64,000 nucleotides of DNA from Atriophallophorus winterbourni (lineage: Eukaryota > Platyhelminthes > Trematoda > Plagiorchiida > Microphallidae). Below are positions 34,740 through 47,479 of this stretch, one piece after another. Position 1 is the first letter of the stretch, and the number at the start of each line of letters is the position of its first letter. The notes beneath the pieces are model-generated. The model worked only from the letters and a program-made list of their open reading frames with translations, searched no databases and was not told the DNA's origin. Both the position numbers and the translations under genes were made by a program. The stretch covers positions 62,001 through 126,000 of the forward strand of contig JACCGJ010003121.1 in NCBI GenBank assembly GCA_013407085.1. Direction: 5' to 3'.

Positions 34740-35480
34740 TGGAATATTCCATCCAAGCCTCGGCATAATAGCTGAGGAAGGATATCGAACTACTTGACAT
34801 GATTTATCATCGTGCGATAAAGTTGGTCTCCCGTTACAGAAATTCGCCTTTCAAAGAGCGAATGTTAAAACTAAATCCACACGGAGTGACCTCCTGTTGG
34901 CATTCAAAATCTTGAATACTGAAAATCATCCCCTAGAACACTTGCTAAACCCCAATGGCCTTAGTCAAACACGAAAACATTTGAAGGCTTTAGGCATTCT
35001 CCATTGGATATTCGTCATAATTTTTCTCTCCGTGAGGATTTATTTCAATTCGAACATGTTGACTGAGGAAATCATGTGGTCTTATTCTGTTGAGGTTTTC
35101 GTTTTTAAACTCGATGAGTATATGACGAACCATGCGGTATGTGACTGTCCATATTGATGTGTGATGGCAAAAGAAAGGAACCAGTGGCGAGAATCCTGCC
35201 GTGCTTGTGTTCCCGTTTATCAATGACCCTTCCCCCTCCCTTTTTCCAAAAAAGATCATAAACAGCATGTGTAAACAGAGGGACAAAAAAATCCCCCTCT
35301 TTTCTTTTTTCATCATGTACCTCTTTCATGGTATACTTGTTGGCACATCGTCTGTAAAGACTTGTGTGATAATAATAAATAAAAAATGTTTAAGAGATTT
35401 TTAATCGATATACCTCGTCATCCTATGGTTATTGTTAAGCTTACTGCTTTTTCTACCATAAAACTTTCTGAGTTTCATAC
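34740..35480 (+). pseudogene. LINE 3' fragment
   Basis: Near-duplicate of 38930-39495: shares YHRAIKLVSRYRNSPF, LAFKILNTENHPLEHLL and FKLDEYMTNHAVCDCPY with the copy there, but with a deletion near 34880 and frame changes. The 3' end has GCTTACTGCTTTTTCTACC and a CTGAGTT tail near 35470. It lies just downstream of the GLTP gene. Confidence 0.72.
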
Positions 35481-36015
35481 TATCTGCTGTTCCTAATTCT
35501 GAAAGCAGTCATTCGAGTAGCGAATCCCTTGATCAAACTGATCGTAAAAATTTACGCTGATAATGTCTTTTAATTTGGCGAACAGCCAATAATGCATCTA
35601 TTTATATACTCTTCCGCAGACACCCTCAACTTTCAGTTTCAAATATGGTGTTGCTGTCGTCATTGGATGCGTTATACTGCTCGTCGAGTCTACTCATTGC
35701 TGTATTATACCGAGTTACACTGTGGTCATAAAGGGAATGATAATTCTTCGATCTTGGAAAATGCGACTTTGAACGGTTATCACTAAGATTTGTATTTGAA
35801 CGCCTTAATAATTTGTGAGAAGCAACTTCAACAGTGGCTTTAAGTTTTAACATTGTTTACCACTGCTGTTTTCGTAGTGAAACATCGACTATTGTAAAAC
35901 GGGAATAAAACTAATCTAGCGCACAGCACCGGTGCGAATGCATATAGTTCATATTCATCTTATACCTAATAGTTTATTAGATTTTTATTTTCTTTCAATA
36001 ATTATTTAACCTTAA

Positions 36016-36531
36016 CCCTTTCATGTCTGAATTATTTTCTAACGCGAAATAAAATATTTTTTCTTCGGAAACGAGTTGCCCAGGGGTGAAATAACACAAA
36101 TAATATAAAAAGTTTGTGATATTCACATAATTGAAAAAATAACAAAATGTAACCAATTGGTTACATCTATTTAAACGCAACGCATTTCGAAGATTTTCTG
36201 ATTTATTCCAATTTTTTTACATAATGTCTTTGTAGGCATGACTAAGTTTATACTGGAACAAAATTTATAATAACTGAGACTTTCACACGATTTTTATTCG
36301 GCTCACAAAACTGCGAATTGTGAGGATACGTTCGAAACCCGTACCAGCACATACTTTCTCTTTCACTGTGGACAAGTCAATGATGATTGCGAACAAATAA
36401 GAAAACCACCCTGCAGCTGGCAAAATTCTGTATGCCGTCGTGCGAAAAAAATTCGGAAAATTCAGTTAGAATTAGCTTAAAATGACTTGCGAAGTTCATG
36501 TAACCAAAAGGTTACATCCTTCCTGAAAGGG
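36016..36531 (+). mobile_element. piggyBac-like MITE candidate
   Basis: The ends are CCCTTTCATG at 36016 and, inverted, CCCTTTCAGG ending at 36531, nine of ten bases alike. The left flank is TTAA (36012-36015) and the right flank CTAA (36532-36535), fitting the TTAA target of piggyBac with one change. Internal palindromes include TGTAACCAATTGGTTACA near 36148 and TGTAACC-AAAA-GGTTACA near 36499. No ORF. Strand is arbitrary. Confidence 0.55.
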
Positions 36532-36535
36532 CTAA

Positions 36536-37189
36536 CCCAATTAGTTATGTACTTTTACGCACGTGTGCCAGTGTCAACTGACCTTGACAGTGTTCACTTG
36601 TATTAAATTGATGTGAATGCACACTAGTAGGCAAATCGACCACTGATCCTGGTTCATTGCCTAAAAGAGTGGAACATCGTGGGGTAAAATTGGCTGTTTA
36701 GGGGTACGGTCAAATCAGTAGTGAAGGGTTTGACATACATAACATATTCCCTGTCCTAATTATCACACTTGGTCTGACGAAGCTTCTGTGCCAAAAATGA
36801 AATCCTACCTAAAACCTGCTCTAAGCGATTGCACTCAAGTTTTTTGCATGATGAATACACGATCGGTACCGAACATTCTAATCGAAAAGCAATAAGCCCA
36901 TAAATTTATATAGTTCGGACTATTTTTATGCGCCTAATAACATAATTCTGCATTAGTACTTGTGGTCTGATGGCAGATCACGTGTCGTGTGCAATAAATA
37001 TGAACTGCTATGAGATTTTTCAAGTCACTGAGGTGTGTATGCTTTCACTCAAGTGTACTATTAGAAATATTTGGACACGTGCCGCCCATGTGTTTTTTAG
37101 GGTCAACTTAGTGTCGCATTCAGGATTACTCTGTCAGCTGACATTGCAAACTTCCACTACTCATCAAGTGTGGTATATTTGTACTTTTA
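36536..37189. other. No gene seen
   Basis: Between the MITE and a LINE fragment. A frame at 36970-37452 enters the LINE fragment and has no family support. Confidence 0.45.
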
Positions 37190-37580
37190 TGCAGATTGAG
37201 CAAACTACCGTACTCAGACAAAGTGCTTTTCGAACAGATTACTGCTATTTCGTACGTTTGTTTTACTTGGAACAATCTGCCAGATTATGTAAACTCACCA
37301 AATCAGCAAACTTTCAAGAGAAGCCTTGTTGCATTTTTGACCCTAAACCCGTGCATCGAAGAAAACTATACATCTTAACACCATGCATCTACATTTGTTA
37401 TCCCACAAATCGAAAACAATTTCTTTCCTTTGGATTTTTAATTGATTCTTGAACTGCTCAGTAATCAACCTAATCCAATTTTTGCTTGTTATATTATTCG
37501 TTGTTACCATATTATTATGTGGTTTTTTGTAAAGCTATATGCGTTTTAGACCATTGAAATTGAATTGAATTGAATAGCTC
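37190..37580 (+). pseudogene. LINE 3' fragment
   Basis: 37196-37378 reads ISYVCFTWNNLPDYVNSPNQ and TFKRSLVAF, the last part of the LINE RT protein (RVCFTWNxLP...FKxxLxxF). The 3' end has GCGTTTTAGACCATTG followed by a TTGAA tandem tail at 37558-37576. Confidence 0.75.
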
Positions 37581-38599
37581 AGTATATAGTAAGAAATTTA
37601 GAACGAAGATAGTGTGAAATAACTGTGAATCTGTTGTATCGACTTCACGTAGTTACCCGCGCTGCAGGAAATCTGAGTCTAAAAGGGTACTTTCACCGAT
37701 CCATAAACAGCCTAATAGCGTGAATTTAAGCCATATTTTTTATGACGCAGTTGGTAATTTATCGGATTCTTTTTATATCACCGATGAACCTTATAGTATG
37801 CCACTGGTGAATATGTTTCTGTCACGGAAAACTCATGCCTGCTACAAGCCACGAGATTCTTATACCGGGGAATGACGGAGTTTACGATTGATCCCAAATC
37901 AGAACAATTACGTCAATTAACGCTTTTGTACTATATTGATAAAGGACGATCAAAAGCAAAATATAACAAACCTCAACGGTAATCGCTACAGGTTTCATGC
38001 AAACCCAAGCGTTCCAATAAACGGAAGTCAAACAGCTCAGATTGATAGCACCAAGAAAAAATTACGTTTCCTAATTAACGTAAAACACGGGTACGGAAAA
38101 ATCAAAAATGTGCGGGAAAGCCCAAGTGCAGTTAACAAAGGAAACAATGTTCGGGAAAGAAAAACTCTAATATTTAACATCTAACATTAGGTTAACTGTT
38201 ATTTTAAGTTAACGAACACAAAACAAAATTATTACCAAAAAACTTGAGAAGGAACAGGGGTAGGGTGGGAAACAAATTTCTCCAGTGTCGTGTGATTCTG
38301 TTGACCGAAAGGGGAATTTAAGAAATACTACGCGGATTCATACAGTGGCATTCACACGGACGATTTTAACCGTATCAACCCAGCGCAATAATTAGTCACT
38401 GCAAATTTCACTGAAGTATTCGCACACAAGAGAGATCAGCGCCTCGAATGAGTTGAAGCGTTCGCGTTTGTTAGTTAATATTCACGAAAAATTTCAGTGC
38501 AACTTATTAATGATATCTTTCCAAAGGAATTGCCTCGCAGCCTTACCACTGTATGATATCTAAACAGTTCGAACCATGCTCACTTTGATTGGTGCAGCG
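37581..38599. other. No gene seen
   Basis: Lys/Asn-rich short frames only (e.g. 37936-38184), explained by A-rich composition. Confidence 0.45.
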
Positions 38600-39495
38600 T
38601 GGTACCCATACTCTACAAGTCGTTGAATGCCAACCCTGCACCTATGTCATCAGTCCCAGTTAAATGAGTTACCATTTAACCCTGCGAAATGTAAAATGCT
38701 GCAGCTTGGAAAATCTCTGCACCACACGTATCAGCTTGGCACGCAAGATCTCGTCTGGACCACAGCAGTAAAAGATCTTGGTATCTGGGTTTCGTTTAAC
38801 CTTAAGCCTGGACATCAAAATCCCGCATGGTGTACAATAAAGCTTGCTGTATCTTGAGTCTTCTCAAAAGAATATTCAGGATTTTTACGCCCTAAACCCT
38901 ACCCCGAGTAATTAATACGTATATACGTCCTGTTATGGAATATTCCATCCAAGCCTGGGCATCATGGCTGAGGAAGGATATCGAACTACTCGACAGGATT
39001 TATCATCGTGCTACAAAGTTGGTCTCCCGGTACAGAAATTCGCCTTTCACAGAGCGAATGTTAAAACTGAACCTACAAGATTTTACCCAGCGGCGGATAC
39101 GTAGTGACCTCATGTTGACATTCAAAATCCTGCATACTGAAAACCATCCCCTCAAACACTTGCTAAAGCCCAATCGCCTCACTCGAACACGAACACATTC
39201 AAAGGCTTTAAGCATTCCGCATTCTCGATTGGATATTCCTCGTAATTTTTTCTGGGTAAGAATTTGTTTCACTTGGAACTATTTGCTTGAAAAAATCACA
39301 CGCTCAGAATCTGTTGAGGTTTTCGCTTCCAAACTCGATGAGTTTATGACAAACTATGCGGTATGTGACTGTCCCTATTGATTTTTCAGATATTTTATAT
39401 TTTTTTTATACCTTCCATATACCTTGTCATCCTATGGTTATTGTTAAGCTTACTGCTTTTTCTACCATAAAATTTTCTGAGTTCTGAGTTCTGTT
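38600..39495 (+). pseudogene. LINE RT 3' fragment
   Basis: 38627-38857 encodes NELPFNPAKCKMLQLGKSLH and VKDLGIWVSFNLKPGH; 38935-39381 encodes MEYSIQAWASWLRKDIELLD, LMLTFKILHTENHPLKHLL and RICFTWN. One frameshift separates them. The 3' end is GCTTACTGCTTTTTCTACC with a TCTGAGT tail at 39475-39494. Confidence 0.82.
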
Positions 39496-40124
39496 TATTA
39501 CGATGAATTCTGACACTGAGCGTTGATCCAACGACTTCAGGTTTGTGATCGATTGGTTGGGTCAAGTGGTGCCAAACGGTTTCATTTTCACTTGCGCTTA
39601 CACCATTTGATTAAAAAACCACTTGCTGTCATATGGTCAATGCGGAATCAATAACACGTATAATAAAACACAGACCACCAAATCTGCTACAGTTGTTACG
39701 CCCTTGCAATAAGCATTTTATTGGTATAGAATCAAAGGAGAGTTCCGAACGCTGTCAATGTGCGCACGTATGACTAGGAAAAGGCGAAACGGTTGATTGT
39801 CTGCATTTAATAGCTTTAGTATCAATCGATTGGTCTCAAGGATTCGAATAACTTAAAAATATTGAATGTTTTCGAAAGATAAAATTTCCCAGGAAAGAAA
39901 TTTTGAATGTTTAATGGTCTCCATTTTCAGATGAACCTGAAATATTTTCTATCTTGATTAAATCTTTGTAAATGCAGATTAAATGATTTATGGTTGAAAA
40001 CACATTCAACTTTATTTAACTACAGGTTCGAAATATAGATACAAATATAGATACGTATAAATAATACGAATCGGTCCAAATGACTGGGGAAACGCTGATG
40101 ATTGATTTATTAAAGGTAAGATTC
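39496..40124. other. No gene seen
   Basis: AT-rich spacer between two LINE fragments; an inexact LINE-tail-like TTTATGGTTGAAAA occurs near 39990. Confidence 0.4.
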
Positions 40125-41835
40125 AAGATTTATGGTTGAAAAAGCAATTAACTTTACAATAACCATAGAGTCGAACTGTAGGTACAAATGTATATATGTG
40201 TAGAAATAAAATCAAAATCAATGGGACGATGAGAGTTTATTAATAATTTGGGGCCAACATTTGGATTAGCTCGCATATAATCGTCAAGTTTCGATTTCAA
40301 TATAGGTACACTGTTTGAACTTAGGAAATTGGCAGGTAGGGAATTGCAAACAAAGCACACACGGGCGGAATAAAAAATACCTGCGGCAGTTACGTTTGGA
40401 GTGTGGTATTTCCAACTTGCAACTATGACCACGGCTGTTGCTGGAAGTTCGAAGGTGGAATAATAAGTCCAAGGTGCGGGAAGCAGTAGTAAGTATTTTG
40501 TATGCGAGGATAAGATCACCTCGCATTCTCTTTTGTGCAAGTGTCCTTATCTCTAGTCATCTGATTCGCTCGGCGAATAGCGTATTTTCAAGTCTGTTAA
40601 CAAGCTTAGAAGCCCTCTGATATATACGATCCAGAAGTAAACTGTCTTTTTGAAGCCATGGTGTCCAGGCTTGTGCAGCATAGTCTAGAATCGGGTGTAT
40701 ATGTGTTTACCATGAGAGGAAAACACCCGGGGAAAACGTCCAAATTTCCGCCGTAACATACGGAGCAGCCGAGACGCGCTTTTGTAAACGGTTTCGCATT
40801 GCAGATCATTTTTCAAACTACGGCAAATAATAACACCCAGGTCCATTTCTTCCAAAGTTTACTCCAGGATTTTGTCTCCGAGCTTGTATGGATAGTAAAA
40901 GCCAAGGTCACGACCGATCTGAACGATCTTGAACTTTTGCTTATTCAATGGCAGTTTATTTTCGGATGACCAGTTGAACAAAGCATTCAAATCGTTTTGT
41001 AGCAAAATACAATCATCAGCATAGCTGATTCGCCTCCATACTTTCAGATCGTCAGTAAACAGAACCATCTTGCTATTATTTGGTATTGGCAAATCGTTCA
41101 TATAGATTAGGAACAGTATTGGTCCAAGCACTGAGCCTTGTGGAACACCGCTAGTGACATCGCTTTTCTTCGATAATGGGCCATCCACGCGAAATCTGAT
41201 GTGTCTGTTGCTGAGGTAATCACTTATCAATTTATATACCGAAGACAGGAAGGTCACCGACCTGTAATTTTTAACTTCAGAACGGCAATCACGTTTGTAA
41301 ATGGGTGTTATTTGTCCCAGCTTCCAGGCTTTTGTTGCCACACCAGCTTGGAGCAAATTATTAAACTTGCAGCATAGAGGTTCAGAGAACTACGCATGGC
41401 AGGTTTTGAGAAGCTTTGGAGTTATCTCGTCTGGTCCTGGAGATTTCTTTACGTTTAATTTTCGTAAGTGCTGCGCTACCACCATCGGAGTAATCAATAC
41501 TTCACTCAAGGTCGGTCGGTCAAGTCGAATGATTGGTTCCTAATCAGGCTCCGTGGATTTCGACGCTAAAGCTCCGGCATAAAAGTCTGCTAACAGGTCA
41601 ACGGTTTGATTAATGGATTCTGTGAAGCTGGACGAAATTTTTATGGCAAAGACTCTTGGTTTAATATTCGTTCTATCGTTTACGAGTCTATATAAGAGCT
41701 TCGGATTCTGGTGAATCTGAGAAATCAATTGCGATTGAAAAGCTTGTTTATCATCTCGAAATAAGCTGATGACTTTGTTTCGATTTCGGATATAACGGCA
41801 TTTGCGTTGTCTCGTACTTTGACGCCGGGATTAGA
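40125..41835 (-). pseudogene. LINE RT, frameshifted
   Basis: 41356-40859 holds WKLGQITPIYKRD, NYRSVTFLSSVYKLI, TSGVPQGSVLGPILFLIYMN and LFTDDLKVW (FADD has become FTDD). The thumb and fingers region between NYRSV and ISDYLSNR is deleted, removing the YLDFxKAFD motif. The C-terminal part continues through 40540-40154. 41728-41540 is the region just before the RT. The 3' end at 40125 has GATTCAAGATTTATGG. Confidence 0.78.
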
Positions 41836-42330
41836 TAAGATAACCACTTTCTGATTCAAGATTGTTACAAGCGTTAGCTAGCATACAATCGTCAATTTTG
41901 ATTTGAATATAGTTAAACTAGTAAAGTTTTCTTAAGTGACAGGTAGGGAATTCCAAGCAACACGCACACGCATCGAATTAAAATACCAGCGGTAGTTCGG
42001 TTTGGAGTCTAGTATTTCGAACATACAACCGTGATCTCGGAAGTTGCCTGGGGTTCGAGGTTGGATTAGGTTATCCAGGAGGTGGGAAATAGTAGTGAGA
42101 ACTTTGTATGTAGCGATAAGTTCGTCACGCATTCTACTTTAGCTTAAGTTCATTCGTCTGAGGAGCACAACATCTGGAATATTTTGTAAACTGTCGACAA
42201 GCTTAGGCGCTCGATGATGTAACCGGTCATGATTGCGCAGCATAGTCTCGAACAGGATGTATACATAAGTTCATCATTAAAAGAAACGAGACCGTGGAAA
42301 AGCCGAAAGATCCACCGTAGCATGCCTCAA
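41836..42330 (-). pseudogene. LINE 3' fragment
   Basis: 42132-41932 reads MRDELIATYKVLTTISHLLD and MRVRVAWNSLPVT, the RT C-terminus of the same subfamily as 40125-41835. The GATTCAAG tail at its 3' end marks the border with that neighbour, so this is a separate insertion. Confidence 0.68.
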
Positions 42331-42344
42331 AGTGATTCAAAGTG

Positions 42345-44935
42345 ATTCAAAGTTGTAATGGTCTAAAAAGCATTTAGCTTAACAATAACCATAGGATGGA
42401 GTTATGAGGTATATACAATAAAAAAGAAGAACAGGAAAACTCATGTAGTGTAAAACGTATCAAAGTTTGGGTTGTCTCTCAAGTGTTTGTCCAAATTAGC
42501 TTTAAAAATATCCAGGTTGGCTGAGTGTGTAACAGTGGAGGGGAGGGTGTTCCATGTGAAACTTACACGTAAAACATACGAATATCTTCGACAGTTCAGT
42601 CTTGAAGTGGGAATAAGCACTGAAAGTTCGTGTTTCCGACTGGCACGGGGTGGCGAGCGTGTGAAAAGTTTGGACAAGGGATGGTTAGGGGCGTGCATAA
42701 TATTGTACATCAGTATGAGGTCACCTCTTAGTCGACGACAGCGAAAGTCGAAAAGATTGAGACTCCTCAAACGTTCTTCATATGGTTTAGCAGCTAGTCC
42801 GGGTACAAGCTTTGTGGTTCGATGGTAAATACGCTGCAGAAGATTGATGTCTTTCTGAATCCACGGTGACCAAGCCTGAACAGCGTACTCCATCGCTGGT
42901 CTCAGGTAGGTGTTCATGATACGGGGCACCGACTGATTGGAGAATATGCCGAAAATTCGTCTCAATAACGCCAATACTTGTGACGCCTTTTTGTATGCCG
43001 CTTTGCACTGCAGTGAAGTCTTCAGACTTGAACTGGTCCAAACACCCAAATCCTTCTCTTCAGATGTCCAGACGAGTTGGTGGGACCCAAGAGTCTAGTT
43101 GTAAATAACAGTCTTTCCAATGTTTAACGCCTTGCACTTTTGGAAGTTGAATGGTAGTTTGTTTCTCAAAGACCAATCGTGCATTGTGTTTAGATCCTTC
43201 TGCAAAGTTTCACAGTCATCATTGGTACGTATGCTTCTCCAAAGCTTTATATCGTCTGCAAATAACATAATCTTGCATTTAACACGCTCGGGAATGTCGT
43301 TTGCGTAGATCAAAAACCAAATCGGTCCGAGGACCGAACCCTGGGGCACTCCGCTCGTAATTTTGAATGGTTTCGATAAGGCGCCGTCAACTCTGACTTG
43401 GGCACTCCTGTCGCGTAAATAGTTTTCTAGCCAAGCAAGAAGTTTTCCTGTTATCCCGTGCAATTCAAGTTTCTGGATTAAAATACTATGATTGACGCGG
43501 TCGAAAGCCTTTGACATGTCTAAAAAGCATGCGTGTATGGAGTAACCATTGTCCACACACTCAGTCCAGTCGTTTAAGGTGAGCAAGAGGTTAGATAGAC
43601 ATGAGTGATGTTTCCTGAAACCGTGCTGTTCAGTCGCAAGCAGTCTATTGTTTTCGAGGTGATGAGTGATCTTTTCCGCTACTAAACTCTCTAGCACTTT
43701 AGAAATTACTGGCAACAACGTAACTGGTCTATAGTTGGCAGCGTCAGATCGACTTCCGCCCTTGTAGATTGGTGCGATGATGCCAGATTTCCATTCCGCG
43801 GGAACGATACTATTTTCGAGCGAAATTTGGAATAATGTGCTGAGTGGACCACACAATGAGGATGCGCATCGTTTGAGGATAAAAGGAGTGATTCCATCTG
43901 CTCCTGGTGACTTTGCGGTATTCAAACGAAGAAGGTTGAGCATGACACACTCATTGTTTATTGAGATTTCATTTAGTATTTCATTGGAAAAGCCAATCGA
44001 ATGCGGCGTAAGATGCACTGATTCCTTGGGGCAAAAACTTTGCAGTAGTAACCTGCAAGAAATTCGGCAGCCTCGAACGCAGTCGTAGTTAGACCATGAG
44101 GTGTGCGTAGTGCTGAGATTCCTGGCTTAATTTTTGATGTAGTGTTAACGATCTGGTACAGGACTTTGGGGTTCCGCTCCATCATGGTCAGTAGTCTTGC
44201 CTGATGAGACTGCTTATCCTTGGTGATAAGAGAGGTGACCTTGTTCCTCAACAGACGATATGTTTCCCAATTATCTGGCATCGGATTGTGGACATAGTTT
44301 CTCCATGCATCGTTGCGTATCTTAATCCACTTCCTTGTGCGGCTTCTCAACGTGAAGGTAAATCGTTTTTTCGCTGTCTTTGGCACAAATCTGGAATGTA
44401 GGTTTATTTCATCACACAGCTTCTTTTTGAAGTTTACCCAAGAACGATGCACGTCCGTGGTGTCTGGTTTCCAGTCAGAAATCGTTCGAAGAGCATTGTG
44501 AAGACTTTTAATATCCAGTTGTAGTTTTGTTTTGTTAATGTCATTCGTTCTCTCAGCTTGACAAACATAATCGAATAAGAGGACCAGGTGGTCGCTAGAA
44601 ACCAATGGAGTTTCGTAGCTCAGATTTTCGACGGCATGTTCCTCACTCGTTAGTATTAGATCCAGGACAGATGGCATGTTACCATCTCTATATCTAGTGT
44701 TATCGAAGACGTGGTTATAAAAAGGAATATCGAAGATCAGTTCTTGAAACGCATCGTCGAGCGAATTCAATGAAAGAGCATTATTCTTCATCAAGTTTGG
44801 AAGGTTGAAGTCTCCCATAACCAGGAGTGGCGTTTGAAATCTGGCAGCCAGAAGTCGAATTTTCTGGAGTAGTTCAACATTGTGCGCATCACATGAGAAA
44901 CGCGTTTGTACACAGGTTCACATTGTAGACAATTT
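42345..44935 (-). mobile_element. Nearly full-length CR1/jockey-like LINE ORF2
   Basis: In - order: 44818-43973 (MGDFNLPNLMKN, LDLILTSEEHAVENLSYETP, SSDHLVLLFDYVC) is the end of the AP-endonuclease domain plus linker. 44018-43095 is the RT (KSPGADGITPFIL, FLDMSKAFDRVNH, TSGVPQGSVLGPIWFLIYAN, FADDIKLW). 43049-42441 is the C-terminus (MEYAVQAWSPWIQKDINLLQ, RVSFTWNTLP). A frame change near 44015 and a stop near 43095 break it. The 3' end carries GATTCAAAGT repeated three times at about 42325-42352. It is the best-preserved member of its family here. Confidence 0.87.
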
Positions 44936-45540
44936 TCAACCTACTACAAATCCAGAAACCTAGGTTAGTTTCTTTGACTGTGAAATCCAGACATGCGGGC
45001 TCCGAATGTGTATGGGTGAGACACATTGGGATCGCAGCCCATATGTATGATTTTAGACTTTACATATTCAATGAATGATTAATTTAGGATGACCATTCGT
45101 GGCAGAAATCAATCATCGATGCTGCTGATTCCTCTCCATATTGTCATATTTTCAGTCATTTGATGTTATTAAATCGTTCATGCAGATCAATAGCAGACTT
45201 TTGGATCAACGCTAGTGACATTGATTTACTTCGACGTTAGAACATCCACACGAACTCTAAATATTCGGTTTCGAAGATAGTCTCGTATCAATTCATATAG
45301 TTTATCAAGAACACCATGTTTCTGCAGCTTTTTGAAGACCAAATTATCATATAATCTGTGGACCAGTGGTTGTCATTTTAAAGGCAAGTTTATTGTTAAT
45401 ATATTCTTAGAAAACTCATTTTCAAAGAAGAGATAGAAACGTCAACCAAAAATCTTTAAAAAATGTTTCATTTAAGTTATCAATCCATTTATTGATTGTG
45501 ACGAAGTGAAAAAGGTTTCAACGTCTTCAGCCAAAACAAT
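44936..45540 (-). pseudogene. Decayed LINE remnant
   Basis: Broken minus-strand matches to the RT core of the local family (around 45120-45340) with no usable frame. Borders are uncertain. Confidence 0.4.
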
Positions 45541-46344
45541 AAAGAATTTCAAACCTAATTTTATTGACTGTTTATTAACGAGTACTAAATTATGTGAATA
45601 ATTTATTGGGCGTTCCCTGATTACATCTGGTGCCACGATAACACAGTAGATAGGATTTTGTTATGTCACTCGGACGGCTCCAGCTCGAATTATAGATCCC
45701 ATAACCCAGATCCCCAACAGAGCCTGGCGTGTTATTAGTACCAATATTTGTTAGCATATTAACTGTAACAGCCTTGTACCTTGTCCAGTAAACAAAATTA
45801 CATGGCGATACAGCCGGTGATATGCACTGGCCCGATTTTGGCTTCCGATATTCGCACAAGCGTACAACGTACAAGACATCAGCTGAAACATTTTTAGATG
45901 TGCGGATTTTTGGTGGGTTGAAATAAACCAACGGAAAATGATAGCTAGTGTACAAACGAGCCTCATTTAATCTGGATACACTACATTAAATCTCTAAAAG
46001 TTTTTCATCCTGAAGATTTTCTCAAATAATGAGCACACGGCTTTAGTCCAAGCAACAGGGTGCTGAAATTATATCTTGTTATTTGATCACCTATACACCG
46101 GTAATGGAGGTTATTCAAGATATTACCCACACAAAATAACTAAGTAGATTGTAACTTTTTGCGGAAAGAACGATTCGGGGTACCTGATACAGGTATGGGA
46201 GCTCTTGAAAGCATGGTCCCATACTATGAATGACCTGTTCTGAAGTCGACTAAGGGGAAGAACGCGGGGTCGATTACCTGCGTTGAACCGACAACCGATG
46301 TGTGTAATGACCCTCAAATGTCTAGTAAATCTAAGAATCAAGAA
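45541..46344. other. No gene seen
   Basis: Two overlapping minus-strand frames (45955-45590, 45966-45751) without recognisable domains. Confidence 0.4.
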
Positions 46345-46545
46345 TAAGAATGTTATTCTGTATTTAAACATCGTGGTTCTTCGTAAGAACACTATTTAAC
46401 AGTGGCATACAAGAATAACTTTGTTTACTACTATACCACTGTGTAATGGCTCACTGAACCTGATCTTATTGTATCCACCTGATGACGACAAAGCCAGAAA
46501 CCGGCTGTGGTGTGTAAGGGATGGAGATGCGATCACCGGAAAAGT
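46345..46545. repeat. Foldback repeat copy D
   Basis: Carries the ACATCGTGGTTCTTCGTAAG hairpin, ACAGTGGCATACAAGAATAA, GGCTCACTGAACCTGATC and TGTGTAAGGGATGGAGATG of the family. Confidence 0.6.
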
Positions 46546-47479
46546 TTGACTTTAAATTCTATCCCTTCATGATGCACCTAATGATAATATTACTCTCAAA
46601 TTTGTTATTCTTAACAATTTTCCTCTTATGGCTATTGTAAAGCAACAGCTATTTTAAACAATAATTATTAACATTTATTGACTGTGGATGCAAATTAGTT
46701 GTCATATCAATTTCGGATTTAGCTAGGCGCATCTGCAATTATGCAATCATGTGATTTCGCAGTCTTGAGTCTTGTAGTAATGTTCGCAAGCCAATGTTTG
46801 GCTACCAAATCCTTGTGTAAATTACACCTAGGGTACATTGATTCTTTACAGTTATGAACTGCCTGTCAATAAAGAGCGTGATGCACATATTTGCACAGAA
46901 GTACAGCAGCGTAATTTGAACGCATGTGACATCTAAATTTCGACTGACAAGATTGTGGATTCAAGACTCAAGCTTAATGGTTGAAAAAGCAATTAACTTC
47001 ACAATAACCGCAGAGTCGAATTATAGGTACGATATATAGTACCATTAATTCGACTCTGTGGTTATATATACCGTATTTTTCGGACTATATATATATACAT
47101 GAGGATGTAAAATTTTGAAAATATTTTCAATAATAACCAAACGCAAACCTTCCAAGCCTACATAATTTTTGTTTTGTGAAATAATGAAATGCAATGGAAA
47201 GTACTCATTCTCTCGTCACGTGTATACTGTGAGCCATACTTTCATATTTTACTTCAACAAATGGTCAAAATTCATGATTCAAGAATTTATGTCATACAAA
47301 CTTGTAGCTGTACAACGCCATTGATTATTCGTATACGAAAAAATATAAAAATGTTGAGGCTCTGGGATGATCGACACTTTTTGTAGTTTGAAAAAATGTC
47401 ATGTCACATGTCTCGGTATGATGGAAAAAATATTCGATAGAATAAATGCAGTGTTATATAAACGGAATATAGTGTGGAA
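46546..47479. other. LINE-tail-like hairpin, otherwise nothing seen
   Basis: 46967-47075 holds LINE 3' sequence (GGTTGAAAAAGCAATTAACTT) and a hairpin: ACCGCAGAGTCGAATTATAGGT against ACCATTAATTCGACTCTGTGGT (46994-47065). The rest is AT-rich. Confidence 0.45.

Noticed and set aside
46470..46515. Possible hammerhead ribozyme core (CTGATGA followed by GAAA) in foldback repeats, also near 51046 and 195
   Set aside because: The spacing is suggestive, and flatworm repeats can carry hammerheads, but the bases between do not form a convincing stem II and are not conserved in pairing among the copies.
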